A DNA stretch of 64,000 bases from assembly GCF_030272615.1 (NCBI RefSeq), contig NC_081414.1:766678153-766742152 (forward strand), given 5' to 3'. The notes under the pieces are model-generated. The model made no database searches. It saw only the letters and a list, made by a program, of their open reading frames with translations, and was not told the DNA's origin. Numbering within the stretch: the stretch's first letter is position 1; each line of letters starts with the position of its first letter. Made by a program: the position numbers and the translations under genes. Source of the DNA: Cryptomeria japonica (lineage: Eukaryota > Streptophyta > Pinopsida > Cupressales > Cupressaceae). This document shows, piece by piece, positions 13,010 through 24,769 of the stretch.

Positions 13010-13280
13010 TTCCTTTGTTTTCTACACAGGGAAAATTCATTCACAGAGAAAGAAATAGATTATTTCTTTTGTTTTTCACACAGAGAAATTCTTTCACAGA
13101 GAAAGGAATAGTTCATTTCTTTTCTTTTTCACACAGGGAAATTCTTTCACAGAGAAGGGGATTCATTTCTTTACACAGGGAAAATTCATTCACAGAGAGA
13201 GGAATTCATTTCTTTACACAGGGAAAATTCATTCACAGAGAGAGGAATTCATTTCTTTTATTCTTTACACAGGGAAATCT
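13010..13280. repeat. Minisatellite with 'cacagggaaaattcattcac' core
   Basis: Six or so copies of a 40-60 base unit alternating 'ttacacagggaaa' and 'ttcacagagagaggaattc'. The last two units are nearly identical, which suggests recent slippage. It creates an apparent repetitive ORF that I do not regard as coding. Confidence 0.8.
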
Positions 13281-13299
13281 AATTTTTATCAAAATAACC

Positions 13300-13740
13300 T
13301 GAAGACAATGAATCTAATTTTGCATTTACTCTACTTCTTTCAATCTGAAACTAATCTCTTATCAGAATTAAAACAATGAATCTTATTTTCTACAAAATCT
13401 GAAACTAAGAATTTAAACAATGAATCTCATTCTACAAAATCTGAAACAAATTTCTTATCAAAAATTTAAACAATGAATTTCATTCTCTACAAAATCTGAA
13501 ACTAATTTCTTATCAAAAATTTAAACAATGAATCTTATTTAACAATAAATCTCATTCTCTACAAAATCTAAAAACTAATTCCTTATCAAAATTTCAACAA
13601 TGAATCTCATTTAAGCCATAAATCTCATTCTTTACAAAATCTAAAACTAATTTCATATCAAGAATTTAAACAATGAATCTTATTTAAACCATGACTCTCA
13701 TTTTCTACAAAATCTAAAACTAATTCTTTAACAAAACACA
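13300..13740. repeat. Minisatellite with 'aacaatgaatctcatt' core
   Basis: About seven degenerate copies of a unit of around 50-60 bases built from 'aacaatgaatctcatt', 'ctacaaaatctgaaac' and 'taatttcttatcaaaa'. It is adjacent to the preceding array but has an unrelated unit. Confidence 0.75.
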
Positions 13741-14599
13741 AATGAATTTCATACTCATAATTAATCTAATCAAATCTAATCTACCATAAAAATGAGATGC
13801 ATAAACTAAGTTGAAGGAACCTGGATGCTTGAAGATGGTGTAGAGTCTTCCTTGATCCTCCAAATTGAAGAGAAATCCTCCCAACCCAAAAATCTTAGCT
13901 GCCAATGAAAGTGGACTACAAAGGAGAATTCAACTTCCAGAAATTTCTTATGGAATAGCTAGCTTTTCTTTTGAAACTTGTACCTATTTTATAAAAGAAA
14001 TTTCAAATTCCCACTACCTAATTATTAATTGAAAAAAAGAGATTCTCTCCCAATTTGGCCTCCATGCAAATTGATTAGGCTTAGTGGGAGGAGTTACATG
14101 CAAGGAGGTGGAGAAGCCTCTAGAAGCTTCTTATTCCTCCTACAACATGTGCCTTAATTTGGGGTGAGGGAAATTAAATAACAAATTAAAAATATATATG
14201 CATTTTCCATGTGTGTGTGGTTTATTATTTTTATTCCCTTACAATATCCATTCAATAATTCATCCAAAGAATATAAATAGAGTTTTGTATTTAAATCAAA
14301 AAAGGTGATAAAGGAGGGTTGTGACACATAACATAAGGAGACCAAGGGCGCACATCTTGTAATAGTAAATTCTTAGAATGGATGCAAATTTTTCTCTAAG
14401 AAAGCATTATCAATAGGAGATGGTGTTTCCTATTTGGTTATAGATGGAATCATAGCTTTGAGGGAAGATATAGATCCTATTTCTTCTTGGACACCACCAT
14501 ATAGATTTTGATCAAATTTTATTGTACACATTTTACCACCATGTATAAATTTTATTGTACAAATGAAGGGTAGATGAGATTGTTTGCATAGAATGAATC

Positions 14600-14960
14600 T
14601 ACAATCCAGAAGATTATACCATGTATACTATGGTGGTCAAATATATACAAATATTGCAAGAAGTATACAAGAAAATGTATTATCTATCAAAGAATCAAAT
14701 GCCACTACAAACGGTCCTCACAAAGAATCCATTTGAAAAATGGGTGATTGATTTCATTGGTCCCATTTATCCCCCAACAAAAATATCCAAAGCCAAATTC
14801 ATTATTACTAGTATGGACTACTTAACCAAATGGACAAAAGATAAACCAACCAGAGACTATGCTACATAAACCACTGCTAAATTTTAAATAAAAACACTAT
14901 CACTATATTTGAGTCCCTTAAGTATCACAAGTGACTAGGGGAAGCATTTTTTATACAATA
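14600..14960 (+). pseudogene. Gypsy integrase core fragment
   Basis: A plus-strand frame with the start of a Ty3/Gypsy integrase catalytic core: NPFEKWVIDFIGPIYPP, then ITSMDYLTKWT, and after a stop ITSD.GKHF. The first catalytic Asp (VIDFIGP) and the second (TSD) can be seen; the Glu region is missing. It has the opposite orientation to its neighbouring LTRs, so it is an independent older scrap lying between the 3.45 kb LTR and the 1.1 kb LTR. Confidence 0.7.
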
Positions 14961-15020
14961 CTATAAAATAGTAACTAGAAAACTTTATGAATACACATAA
15001 TTGGAGCACTCTTTACCATC

Positions 15021-16113
15021 TGTAAAGTGGAAAATTGAACCCTAGTGACTTCCCACCTAGGAGAGAGAAAGGAAGTCACTAGGATTATTTTCCCTAGGGA
15101 GAACTTTACATTCAAAAGAGGGGCTTGAATCCACTAGATCCAAATCCAAGGGAGGTAAGGATGTGAATTCCAAGTGGATTGTAAGGGTTGAAGTGTGATT
15201 TGTCCTCTTTTGTAAATAAGAAAGTTGACTTGTTGACTATGTGGAACAAAGAGAGAAATTGAGTGAAATGAGGAGCTCTCAGTTCGGGGTTGCGCTATAA
15301 ATTTGGATATGAACTAATTAGACTGATACAGGTTTGCCCTACAAATTTGGAGAAAATTCGTAGGGACCGTGGCGACAGTGTACATGGTCCTCCACAAAAT
15401 CTACAAAACAAAAATGGTTCTTCCGTCTCTGTAAATGAAGCCCAAACCTACAATTATAGCCACACACTTGCAACCTACACACAAAAAAGAGGGGAAGAAG
15501 GGTTGTGGATATGGGTTTGCCTCAGGCATCCCCGATTGAGGAATTAACGTTGAAAGAAAGTAATTGCAAATGCTTGAATGTAAACAATGGAAATGTATAC
15601 CTTGTAGATTTGCAATTTGTTGATGATGATTGCTTTGTTTCTTGAATGTAATCACAAGTGTTGCATGAAATGGCATGTAACATGACAAAACCCTAACACA
15701 CACATACTTACAAATGAATGTTGTAATATTGCTCCAATGGATGAAAATAAGACGTGAATGCTTGAATGCTTGATGATGTATATCTTTTCCTATGCTTGCT
15801 TATGATCAACTTCGCCTCCCCTAAAATGAGGGAATTGAATCTCCTTTTATACATTCCTTAAGGATTAATTTTAAATCACTAAAGGCCAAGAAAGAGGAAA
15901 TACAAACCCCGAAGTCAGATTGTGCATAGGGGACCAAGCATACCCATTTTGGAGTCCGGACAGGGTCTAGAGGAAGGAACGGGTCCTATGCAAGGAAGAA
16001 CCCAAGGGTGAAGGTGCAAAAAGGGGTCTTGGTCAGGAAGGAGGGTTTTGTCGCCAAGGTGAGGACCTTGAATGTGGTTAAAATTGCAGGAGGTGCAATT
16101 TTAGTACAATACA
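15021..16113 (-). mobile_element. 3' LTR of a third Gypsy element (D), 1.09 kb
   Basis: Bounded on the plus strand by TGTAAAG at the left and ..AATACA at the right, followed directly by a polypurine tract on the minus strand. It is clearly related to the LTRs of element A (42,616 and 59,639): the same order of 'gaaccctag', 'gagagaaaggaggtcacta', 'ctttacattcaaaagaggg', 'tggtcct' and 'ttagcccccac' landmarks. The internal region extends rightward into the duplication unit. No matching 5' LTR is evident, so the element is broken. Confidence 0.75.
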
Positions 16114-16128
16114 TTTAGCCCCCACTTT
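16114..16128 (-). other. Polypurine tract of element D
   Basis: The minus strand reads AAAGTGGGGGCTAAA immediately before the LTR. The same tract, with one or two changes, precedes the LTRs ending at 39,011 and 43,755. Confidence 0.75.
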
Positions 16129-16799
16129 AGCAGGAGTATGGCTTACGCCACTACTGTCGGTAAAGTAGAAGAAATAGAGATGAAGATGAGAGATGCAAAG
16201 CAATACCACAAGGAGTATAAGACACCACTAATATTGAGGAAATAAAGACCCTAATCCTAGGATCTTAACTCACTCAAACATATGCAAGAGAACATAGAAA
16301 ACAAAAAGGAACAAGACACACAAAATAAAAAAAAGCGCAAAAGACACACAACAAAAACAAGACATAAGACGACAAACCAACTAGCCGAAGAGACCTCGAT
16401 ACTCAGATGTCTCAAAAATTAATCAAGACACAAAGACCAATTCCATCATATAAACACAAGCAATCACATAAAAGGGCAAAGTTGACATCATCCATGAACC
16501 ATCAATAGAAAAACTATGGGTTCATGAGAGGAAGGAGAGAGAGGACATGAATACACTTTGGTGATCCATGAGAAGAAAGGCGAACAAGAGAGAAACCATG
16601 GACATCTCGCCCCTACAACTAGGTGATCCATGGAGAGAAGGACATGGAAATCTAGCCCCTAGAGCCTATCTAGGTGATCCATGTAAGGGAGGAGAGTGAG
16701 AACATAGTTAGTTCTACTCAACCTCAAGTGCATGTGTGCAAGTGAGTTTCAAAGAACCTCATAGGAGTCTATGATTGAGTACGCTACAACCTATATACA

Positions 16800-17075
16800 A
16801 GTGTCCAGAAAGGCATGATATCTCTCTCTAAGAGTCCGTGCTCTGATTCCGAGAATAATCACCCTGCATAGGAGAAAAGTGGCGTCAAATCTCTCTAAGA
16901 GTCTGTGCTCTGGTTCTGAGAAGGACCCATTGTACAAGAGAAAAGTGATGACATATTTCTCTATGAGGCTTCCCCGTGGTTCCAAGAATGTCTCACTGTA
17001 CAAGAAAAAGTGATAACATCTTGGTTTAAGAGGCCACCCTCTGGTTCCAAGAATGTCCCACTGTACAATGCATGA
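16800..17075. repeat. About 66-bp tandem repeat, four units
   Basis: Four degenerate units carrying 'gtgctctggttc(c/t)gagaa' and 'tgtacaagagaaaagtgat', spaced about 65-67 bases. They lie in the 3' internal part of element D and encode nothing recognisable. Confidence 0.75.
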
Positions 17076-18442
17076 GAGAAGTATAGTACAAAGCAGTAGT
17101 ATGGGTGTCCCCCCCCTAAGATGTCAACATAGACTAATGTTGATATCCTATGAAAATAAGAATAAGGATACCTACCTTCATCACAAAGAAGATATCCATT
17201 ATGCAACAATGTCATAAATCCAAGCAAGAGAGGGAATACTCTTCAAGCAAGGATAAGATAGTTGAAAAGAGATATCTTGCTGTAAGTGTAAAGGTGATCC
17301 TTGGAGGAGAAGAGATCTTTTTTTAAAAGACATCTATCCCCAAGAGGAGTTGTCTTAGACAAATATAACATCTTCTAGAACAAAGAAAAGAAGAGAAAAA
17401 GAATGCAATCCTGCCTCCTATTCCTAGGTGAAAGGGATCCTCGATGAGGGATGAATCATGTTTAGCCCCTAGAGGGATGGGTGAATTTATCATAGATGTA
17501 CATTACCAAGTGTGAAAGAGGTTGTAGTCAAGGACTTACACCTCTTGTATAAGAGATAATCCTTGAGCCAACAACCAACAACTGTGCACAAGGAATGACA
17601 TCAAGTAATATAGCTCACACCATCCACAAAATAGGGCAAATTAGATCCCTTGAGAAAGAGAGAGAGAGAGAGATCATTTCCCCCCAAGTGTAGGGACAAT
17701 GAGAAGAACTTACACAATCTTCTAGAGATAGATTAACATAATGCACAATGTACTTGCATGCAAGAAAAGACATTAGTATATGTAAAATACACATCTCAAG
17801 AAGTGGTAATCTTCGAAAGGAAGAAAAAGGGTATTAGATATTCCCTAAGGAAGATTAAGTATATAGAAATGATAATCATATATGAAATACAACCCCTAAA
17901 GGAAATAGTGATACATGAGATAGAGAGAAAGGGATAGGAGTGAAAAATCCTTGCCCCGAGTAAGAAGGACAAGGGGAAAATGGGGTATTCATTTTCCAAT
18001 AGTGTTTATTTTCAAATGATATGCCTTCCTAATGGAACAAATTCTCCAAAGGAAGGATTATGCAAGTCCCGAGAGATCATTCCATGCAAGGAGGCATATC
18101 GTGCTTGAGAATAATCACAACCATAGAAAAGATACATTTTCCAAGATAATAAAGGAAAGAGAAGAGGTGCACTATCCATTCAAGAAGCGTCTCTTCAGCA
18201 AAGAAACCCAAGAACAATTATATGCTCACATAGGAATGATTCTTATGTTAGAAAAGAGACCTAATAATGAATAATGCACAAGGACAAAGACAAGTGGATA
18301 GAAAGAAGAAGGAAAATGGACTTCATGTTGATGTCCCAAAGTATGTAAAATTGAAACAATACCACCACAAATGATAAAGAGCTCCCGTTAAATGGGCTAA
18401 TTATGCCATAGGGTGAAGAGAAACATGAAAGAAAAAGAAGTG

Positions 18443-18973
18443 CTAAGGCTCTATGTTTTTGCCAAGAAATACAACTAGATCTGTTGTGAGACAAGTTTGT
18501 ACAAGATCATATTGCAGTTGAAATTTTTTCTTAAATGCATAATATTTTCCAAGAGAATGTGAGTATAAATCTTGAAAAATGTAGTATTCAATACCTTCCA
18601 CTTGCTTAAGATTTTTCTTTTTATTTTGACGAGGAAAGGAAATGGTCTTATCATATTTCAATCTCCAATAGATTCATGTAGCTAATCTGTCAGGATGGTA
18701 AATATCGTCTTGACATAAAGGAAAGGGTTTGCTAGGAGAAGAAGGTTTGTTATCCACAGTTCTAATTTTCCCACTATCTATGCCATCTTGAATAGATTTT
18801 TGAAAACTAGGGCAATCATCAGTATTGTGATGACGGGTTTCATGAAATGAACAAAAAGAGAGATGAAAGCTATACAAGAGAACTCTCATACAAGCATGTG
18901 AGGAACAAAACCCCATGTGAGGAAAAAGTCCCCCATATGAGAGAAGAAGAGAAGCTAGGATGCCCCCCCTCAA
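18443..18973 (-). pseudogene. Gypsy-type gag zinc-knuckle remnant (copy 2)
   Basis: Counterpart of the remnant at 1,171-1,665, split here into two ORFs. The knuckle is CSFHETRHHNTDDC, so the C-x2-H-x4-H-x4-C spacing is kept. A stop near 18,670 corresponds to an open codon in copy 1. The downstream part (EGIEYYIFQDLYSHSLGKYY) has no family I recognise. Non-functional. Confidence 0.5.
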
Positions 18974-19550
18974 TGTAGAATCTGCACCAATGATAGAAGC
19001 TCGATGATGTATGAAGAAACTACTCCATGAATGTCAAACAACATTCCTCCCCTTAGGATGAAACAAAACCAAAGGTATATCCATGAAGTCTCCCCAATCA
19101 TGAAAGGAAGATGTATGAAAAGAACTCATGATGAATGGAATCTCTAAAAACTTCTCAAGTGTCCCCATGTTGATGCAGAAAGATACCCCCTGCAAAGGTG
19201 GTAAACTACTCCGCATTGCTGAAAAAGGCACTCCAAGATCTAGTGGAGATGAAAGTAGAACAAGTCTCAACGACTCACATGTCTCCTGTAAACATAAAGA
19301 GACCTCCTCCAACTGTTGTACATAAGTATCCACAATCATATCAACCTAAAAAGAATGATCATGTAGAGAATGAACAAGAGGGTCAGAGTGTTCCCTCGCA
19401 ACAATCAAAGAAGGATCATCTTCATCAAAGAAAAGATGAATATCATCAATGATGTCTCCCAAATATTCAATGTAGGATTCCACAAACAAACCTGCAATGT
19501 CTGTCAAGTACTCATCCCATGAAACTGAAGCTGGAAGACATGAGATATCC

Positions 19551-21144
19551 TACTGCACTGAATCACAAGAAGGAAAAATTATCTCACTATCCGCATCATC
19601 AGGTGCAATAGGTGATGTGATATCAATAGGAGGAGATGAAACACAAGGCTCAAGAACAGGGTCACATGTGAGAATCCCCAAGTTCAAGTACCCAAAGATC
19701 TCCTCAAAATCTGAACCATCACAAAAGTGTGATCATCACGTGAAGAATCATCATATGTGAAATCATTATCATCAACAAAATATGAAAAGGAGTATAACCG
19801 AGATGCATGATCAACCACACTAGTCGCAATGATAGCTCTAGTCTCGAAGTCTCTAATGAAAACTAACTCAGGTGTGAACTCCACAGTTCTCTTTGTTGCA
19901 CCATGTGTGATTTGATAGATAGAAAGGAGATTGTTTGTCAAATGGGGTACACAGAACACATCATTGAAGGAGTTATCCCCAATGGAAATAGATCCTTTCC
20001 CAATAACATCCATGTATGCATGATTGCCCATCAAAATCTGTGGCATGGTACAAGGCTCAAATGTAGAGAACATAGACTACGAAGATGCCATATGATAAGA
20101 AGCCCCTAAATCTAGAAGCCATCTCCCTGAATCATGACTTGTAGTAGCACAAAGAGATTTTCCTTTTCTTGCCCCAAAAGAGTGAGTCTATCCTCTTGTT
20201 GAAGCCATGAATTCTTTCCCTTTCCCTTTTGATTAGGAGGAAATAGAAGTTGATGAATCATCCTTCTTTTAGACATTAGGCAAATCAATGTTATGCTTTT
20301 TGAGGATGTGTGTGAGCTCATCAATCTTCTTAGAATGGCAATGACGCTCCTCATGACCAAAATTTTTACAATAGGCACAAGTAGGTCTCTCCCTTTTTGG
20401 TGAATTGTCCCTCTTGGAAGAGGATGAATCTCCTTGTTGTGGAGAAGGTGATGCTTTGTCCTTAGGCTTTGATTTCCATTTTTTCTTGTTTGAGTTGTCC
20501 TTTCCTTGATTTCCTTTGTTCCCTTGATTTGCCACTAATGCTTGAGACTTATAAGTCTTAAGAATGCCCATGCTTATCAACTTAGCTTGTTCCATCATCA
20601 ATGCTTTAGGCATTGTGTAGCTTGAACCCATTGTCATCCTATGGGTTTGGAAACTAGAAACAAATGCTACATATTCTTGTGGAAGTTTGCCCATCAAATT
20701 GAAGATCAATTGAGTATCCTTCTTATCAATACCACTATATTTGAGTTGTGTCCTCAAATATTTTGCCTTAGTGACATTATCTTATATAGTATCAAAGATC
20801 TTTGGATCTAACATGTTGAGATCACTATCAATTTGATATCCCCTAATCTCATCAACTTGACCATACAAGTCTTGAAACTTTTGCCAAGCATCCTTGATTA
20901 GAGTATATTTCTCAATATGAAAAATGAGATCCTTTGATACATACTTTCTTAAGGTACCAATTGCCATGATATTTTTAGTGAGTCAATCCAAGTGACCAAC
21001 AGGATCAACCTTAGGATCAATAGGAGCAATAGTAGTTCCATCAATATAATGAGTTAGTCCTTTTTCCATAAGTTTACTCCATGCATCAATTTTCCAAGTA
21101 GCATAATTATGATAAGTTAAGAGAGGAAACTTAGAAGAACCCAT
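19551..21144 (-). pseudogene. Copia gag-protease remnant (copy 2)
   Basis: Minus-strand frame from ATG 21,144 (MGSSKFPLLTYHNYATWK). It has the same order as copy 1: gag, zinc knuckle CAYCKNFGHEERHC at about 20,370, protease triad D-L-G near 20,105, then gag-pre-integrase-like sequence. The gag-knuckle part is open for 162 codons (20,269-20,757). A stop after VGHLD near 20,985 is Trp in copy 1, while the Trp at DAWSK here is a stop in copy 1. A 3-base insertion plus a 1-base deletion near 19,700-19,725 shifts the acidic tail. A further frame at 19,034-19,339 is open here but interrupted in copy 1. Confidence 0.75.
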
Positions 21145-22180
21145 AGCAGCAAGAAGGAAGGAATACAAGAGCACAAAAGCACAAGAGACACCCCCCCAAA
21201 TTCAATCAATCAAAGTACCCTGGGCTCAAAATGATGATTTTGGCACTTTATATTTAGCGCGTGTACAATAGGCCACTTGCAAACAATGGTAAGGTAGACT
21301 TATGATTTTGTTTTACAACTACCCCAATAGGCTGAGAACTACAAAGAAGAATACCAACAAGATAGATCTATGCAATACAAGTGCCAAATTGGCCAAAAAG
21401 GACCATATGCTGAAAGTACAATTTCTACCCAAAATTGTTGTTAACTGATAGCATATTATGAGAGTAGACAAAAAATTATGCACTTTCAAAAACCACGACA
21501 CCTGAAAAGGAGTTCATATGAGCCCAAACGGAGTCCCGAAAGTTACAAAACGAGGATTGGACATGTACAGTCACCAAAAACTGAGATTTCTGAAAAATTT
21601 GTTCATCAAAATCAAAAAATAATGCCACCATGAGAAAGTACAATAATAATATTCTCATGAAGTTAGATTCTCGCACATGTGACACGAGGGGAATAGGGTG
21701 GCTGATAAATTAGCCATGCTGGGCATGTTGGTTATTCCAAATGCATGAGGTACCTCTTGGTGCCCATGCCATGATTTCAAATGACTTGCACATTAATGAT
21801 GTGTAATCCCAAGGTTACTTTTTTAGTATTTTTTATTCTTTCCCTTGCCTTTCCAAGTTGGTTAAGATGACGAGATTATATTTTTGTGAGTACCCACCAT
21901 AGTTTTTTTCAGATATGTCGCTTTCACTCTGTGGCCTTTGGGTCTACAAAGATGGGAGGAGATTTGAATCAGATTAAAGTTCTACATAAGTGTTTAGAGT
22001 TAAAAAAGAATGATGGTTGTGGGACAAGGTTATCTAGGGAGATCTGGACTCGTATGTGGAGCTCACATGTCTGGTTATGACCCCAAAATCTCTACTACCA
22101 TTGTTCAAGCCTAGAACATCGACACTGTGAAGTTGGGAAGTGTTACTTTTGAGGTTACTAAATAAATAATTGTAGATATT

Positions 22181-22390
22181 AATGGGTTGACTCTAGATGG
22201 TGTGACCTTCCCTAAAAAACCTAAGGGAAATTACAAGGACTTTGAATATTTTTTTCAGCTTGGTGAAGGGGTCTGTGAATTGCAAAGTGGCTACAATCAT
22301 GAAGATCTCCCAGGTATATGGAAGGAGGCTGCCCTACTCTTAATGTAATACTTCACACTCAATGGCAGGAAGAGGAGATTTCACCTTCAG
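22181..22390 (+). pseudogene. Unassigned ORF remnant (copy 2)
   Basis: Counterpart of 4,908-5,117. It retains GVTFPKKPKGNYKD and NGRKRRFHLQLFP, but has a TAA replacing the CAA-type codon of copy 1 in the L-T-Q-Y segment. Family not recognised. Confidence 0.35.
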
Positions 22391-22603
22391 CTCTTCCCTA
22401 CGCTAAACCATCTATGGCATGGGTAAGGATGAACTTCCCTTACTGGGTTTTGTCTTCCCTAACTTAATCTATTTCTAGGGCTATTTATAAAGGAAACCCT
22501 CCTACACCAATTTCTTATCTGTAGGTTGTATTATTTTCACTTAGATCAAAATCCCTAGCGTGGGGTCCCTTCTGGTGAAATTGGGTCCACTTTTGATCTC
22601 AAT

Positions 22604-23529
22604 TTGTATGTTGACCCCTTTGTGACCCCGTCCAACTCTTTTGAAGTGTCCCACTCAGGCCTTAAATTGCCCACCAGAAAAAATACTACCTGCATGGCCA
22701 AATTTAGGGCCATTGTTGCTTCTAAAAATGACCTTATTAAGGAACCCCTATTTGAGGAGCATAAGGAGGTGGGAATTGTTGAGGATTTGGAGTTTGATTC
22801 CATTTTCTTTGAGGAATTTGAATCCTCTAAAACCATAGGTTCTGATTGGTTCCCTACCAAGAATGTTGTTGATGATGCTAACCCTCCCCCACTAAGCCCT
22901 TGAGCTTTATCACTATCCTCACCAAACTCGTGAAGGATATCCATGATGATGTTCAAAGGTAGGATGACCTGCTCAAGTGGCTTTTTGGGTAGATGAATGT
23001 TGCTATTAGGAAGATTAATAGGTTGGAGGCACTTGCTAAAGATAAAGAAAAGGCTAATACTTGGGTTGAGGGAGCGGATGACAACAGAGTCTGGAAGGCG
23101 ACCAATAATTTCATTGGTATTGCGAACAACTGGGACAAGATGAAAGGTAGAGTTGATGCCCTATATGATAAAATGAAAATGATCATAACAAAAGATGAGC
23201 TGGAAGAAATTTGGTGTGCCCAGGAGGCCCTTAATTCTAAATTTGAGGTGGCTAATTCGGCCTGTAAGAATGTGGAAAATTCGCACTACTTCTCTCTACA
23301 AGCTATTTAGAACATTAAGGTTGAACTAAACAGGAAAAGAGAGAAGAATAGCAAGCAGGTGGAGGCCATGATTGTTGGTATTGGTCCTTTTGAGTCTATG
23401 GTGAAAGCCACCTCGGATTTGGCTTTGGTTTCTTTTGGCTTTGGGTTTGAGTCTCCTAAAAAGGTGTCCTTTTTTGATAAAGTTTTAAGCTTATGCCATG
23501 ATTGGAAAGATAAAAGTTCCCCCATGTAG
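22604..23529 (+). pseudogene. Coiled-coil ORF of unknown origin (copy 2)
   Basis: Counterpart of 5,331-6,277, 21 bases shorter in the proline-rich linker. From MNVAIRKINRLEALAKDKEK (22,993) the coiled-coil part is open for 105 codons, with Trp where copy 1 has a stop. It is then broken by a TAG near 23,308, where copy 1 has CAG. The C-terminus (DKVLSLCHDWKDKSSPM) is shared. Function unknown; no partner domain nearby. Confidence 0.45.
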
Positions 23530-23839
23530 TTGGCCATCCCTTTGTGCCTTTCATGGGTGGTTGTGCTAGTTTTTGTGTTCTCTGTGTTTTGTTCCTAGTT
23601 CTGTTCTTACCGGTCTTTTCATTTTTGTGCTGGTTCTCGACTGTCCTTGCTAGTTTTTTTCTATGTTTTAGTGGAGGGTTTTTGACTAGTTGCGCACCCC
23701 TCATGCGCTCCATGTGTTTCTTTGTTGTTTTGTAATGGTATGGGCCTATCCTACTTTTAGTAGTCAAAACAATAATAATCTCACCTATCTTATTAATTTT
23801 TGTGTATAATGTAGGTTATTGATGCACCTATTACAACAA

Positions 23840-24312
23840 TTTAAAAAAATATAGGAATAAATTATGTTGTACCAATGTCTTGGGGACCACTTGAGTCCAT
23901 AAAGAGATTTCTTAAGTTTATAAACTTGGTCTTCATGGCCTATATTTTATAGCCTAAAGGATGCCTCCATATACAACTCTTATTGTAAGAAACCATTTAG
24001 GAATTTTGATTTTACATCCATATAATATATTTCCCACTTATTTTGAGTTGTTATTTCTAGTGTTGTTTTCATAGTGTGTAGGAGGGCTATGAGACAAAAT
24101 GTCTCATTGAAGGCTACCCTAGGTTGTTGTGACTACCCTTCAACTACTAGCCTTACCTTCTGTCTTTGCACATCACCATTTGAATTAAATTTGGTCTTGT
24201 AAACCCACTTCACTCCTATCACATCTTTTACTTGTGGAAGACTCATTAAACCCCATGTTTGATTCTTTTGTATAGTATATATTTCGTCATCCATTGCATT
24301 TACCCATTTTTA
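23840..24312 (-). pseudogene. Copia reverse transcriptase remnant (copy 2)
   Basis: Counterpart of 6,588-7,060, with the same N-terminal RT segments and the same truncation before the YVDD motif. Upstream, the linker frame at 24,535-24,720 (NRPQSSSRHMLEEVVGQDLE) is open here but interrupted in copy 1. Non-functional. Confidence 0.7.
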
Positions 24313-24769
24313 ACTTTAAGTGCATTTTCAAAATGAATTGGATTATGTACATGTGAATATAAACAAAAAGATAATTTATACATGCACTATTTTCACCTTC
24401 ATTTTCACTCTTTATCACACAATAATATTTATACACAATGGAAGCTGATAAATATCCATATACTTGTATCCAAATTTAAGTAGGATCTATATCTTCTATA
24501 ATCAAAGAAGACATGTACTGTCTCCTATTGATGATTATTTCTTAGAGGATAATTGGGGTTCATTATACTTTAGACCCTCTTTCAATTGAGAATACAAATT
24601 CCCAAAATTTACATCTAAAGACTCGAAGGAGCCTTGAGCTTCATTAGCTACTTCTAAATCTTGTCCAACTACTTCTTCTAGCATATGCCTTGATGATGAT
24701 TGGGGCCTATTAGAATTCACCGTGCATAGACAAATTGAATGTAAGATTGAACCTTCTCATCATGATGTC

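Larger units (their letters stand above)
10873..14326 (-). mobile_element. 5' LTR of Gypsy element, 3.45 kb
   Basis: On the minus strand the LTR starts TGTCACAACCC (ending at 14,326 on the plus strand) and ends GGGTTATTACA next to the primer-binding site, giving the classic TG...CA termini. At about 3,454 bp it is long for a plant LTR. Length is partly due to internal tandem arrays (about 10,980-11,140, 13,010-13,280 and 13,300-13,740) and an (AT)n tract at 12,817-12,846. A GC-rich block at about 12,600-12,780 contrasts with its surroundings and could hold the promoter; this is inference. No partner LTR is in the window. Confidence 0.8.

Noticed and set aside
13015-13302. Repetitive 95-residue ORF
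   Set aside because: It follows the minisatellite unit in an LTR and has no other support.
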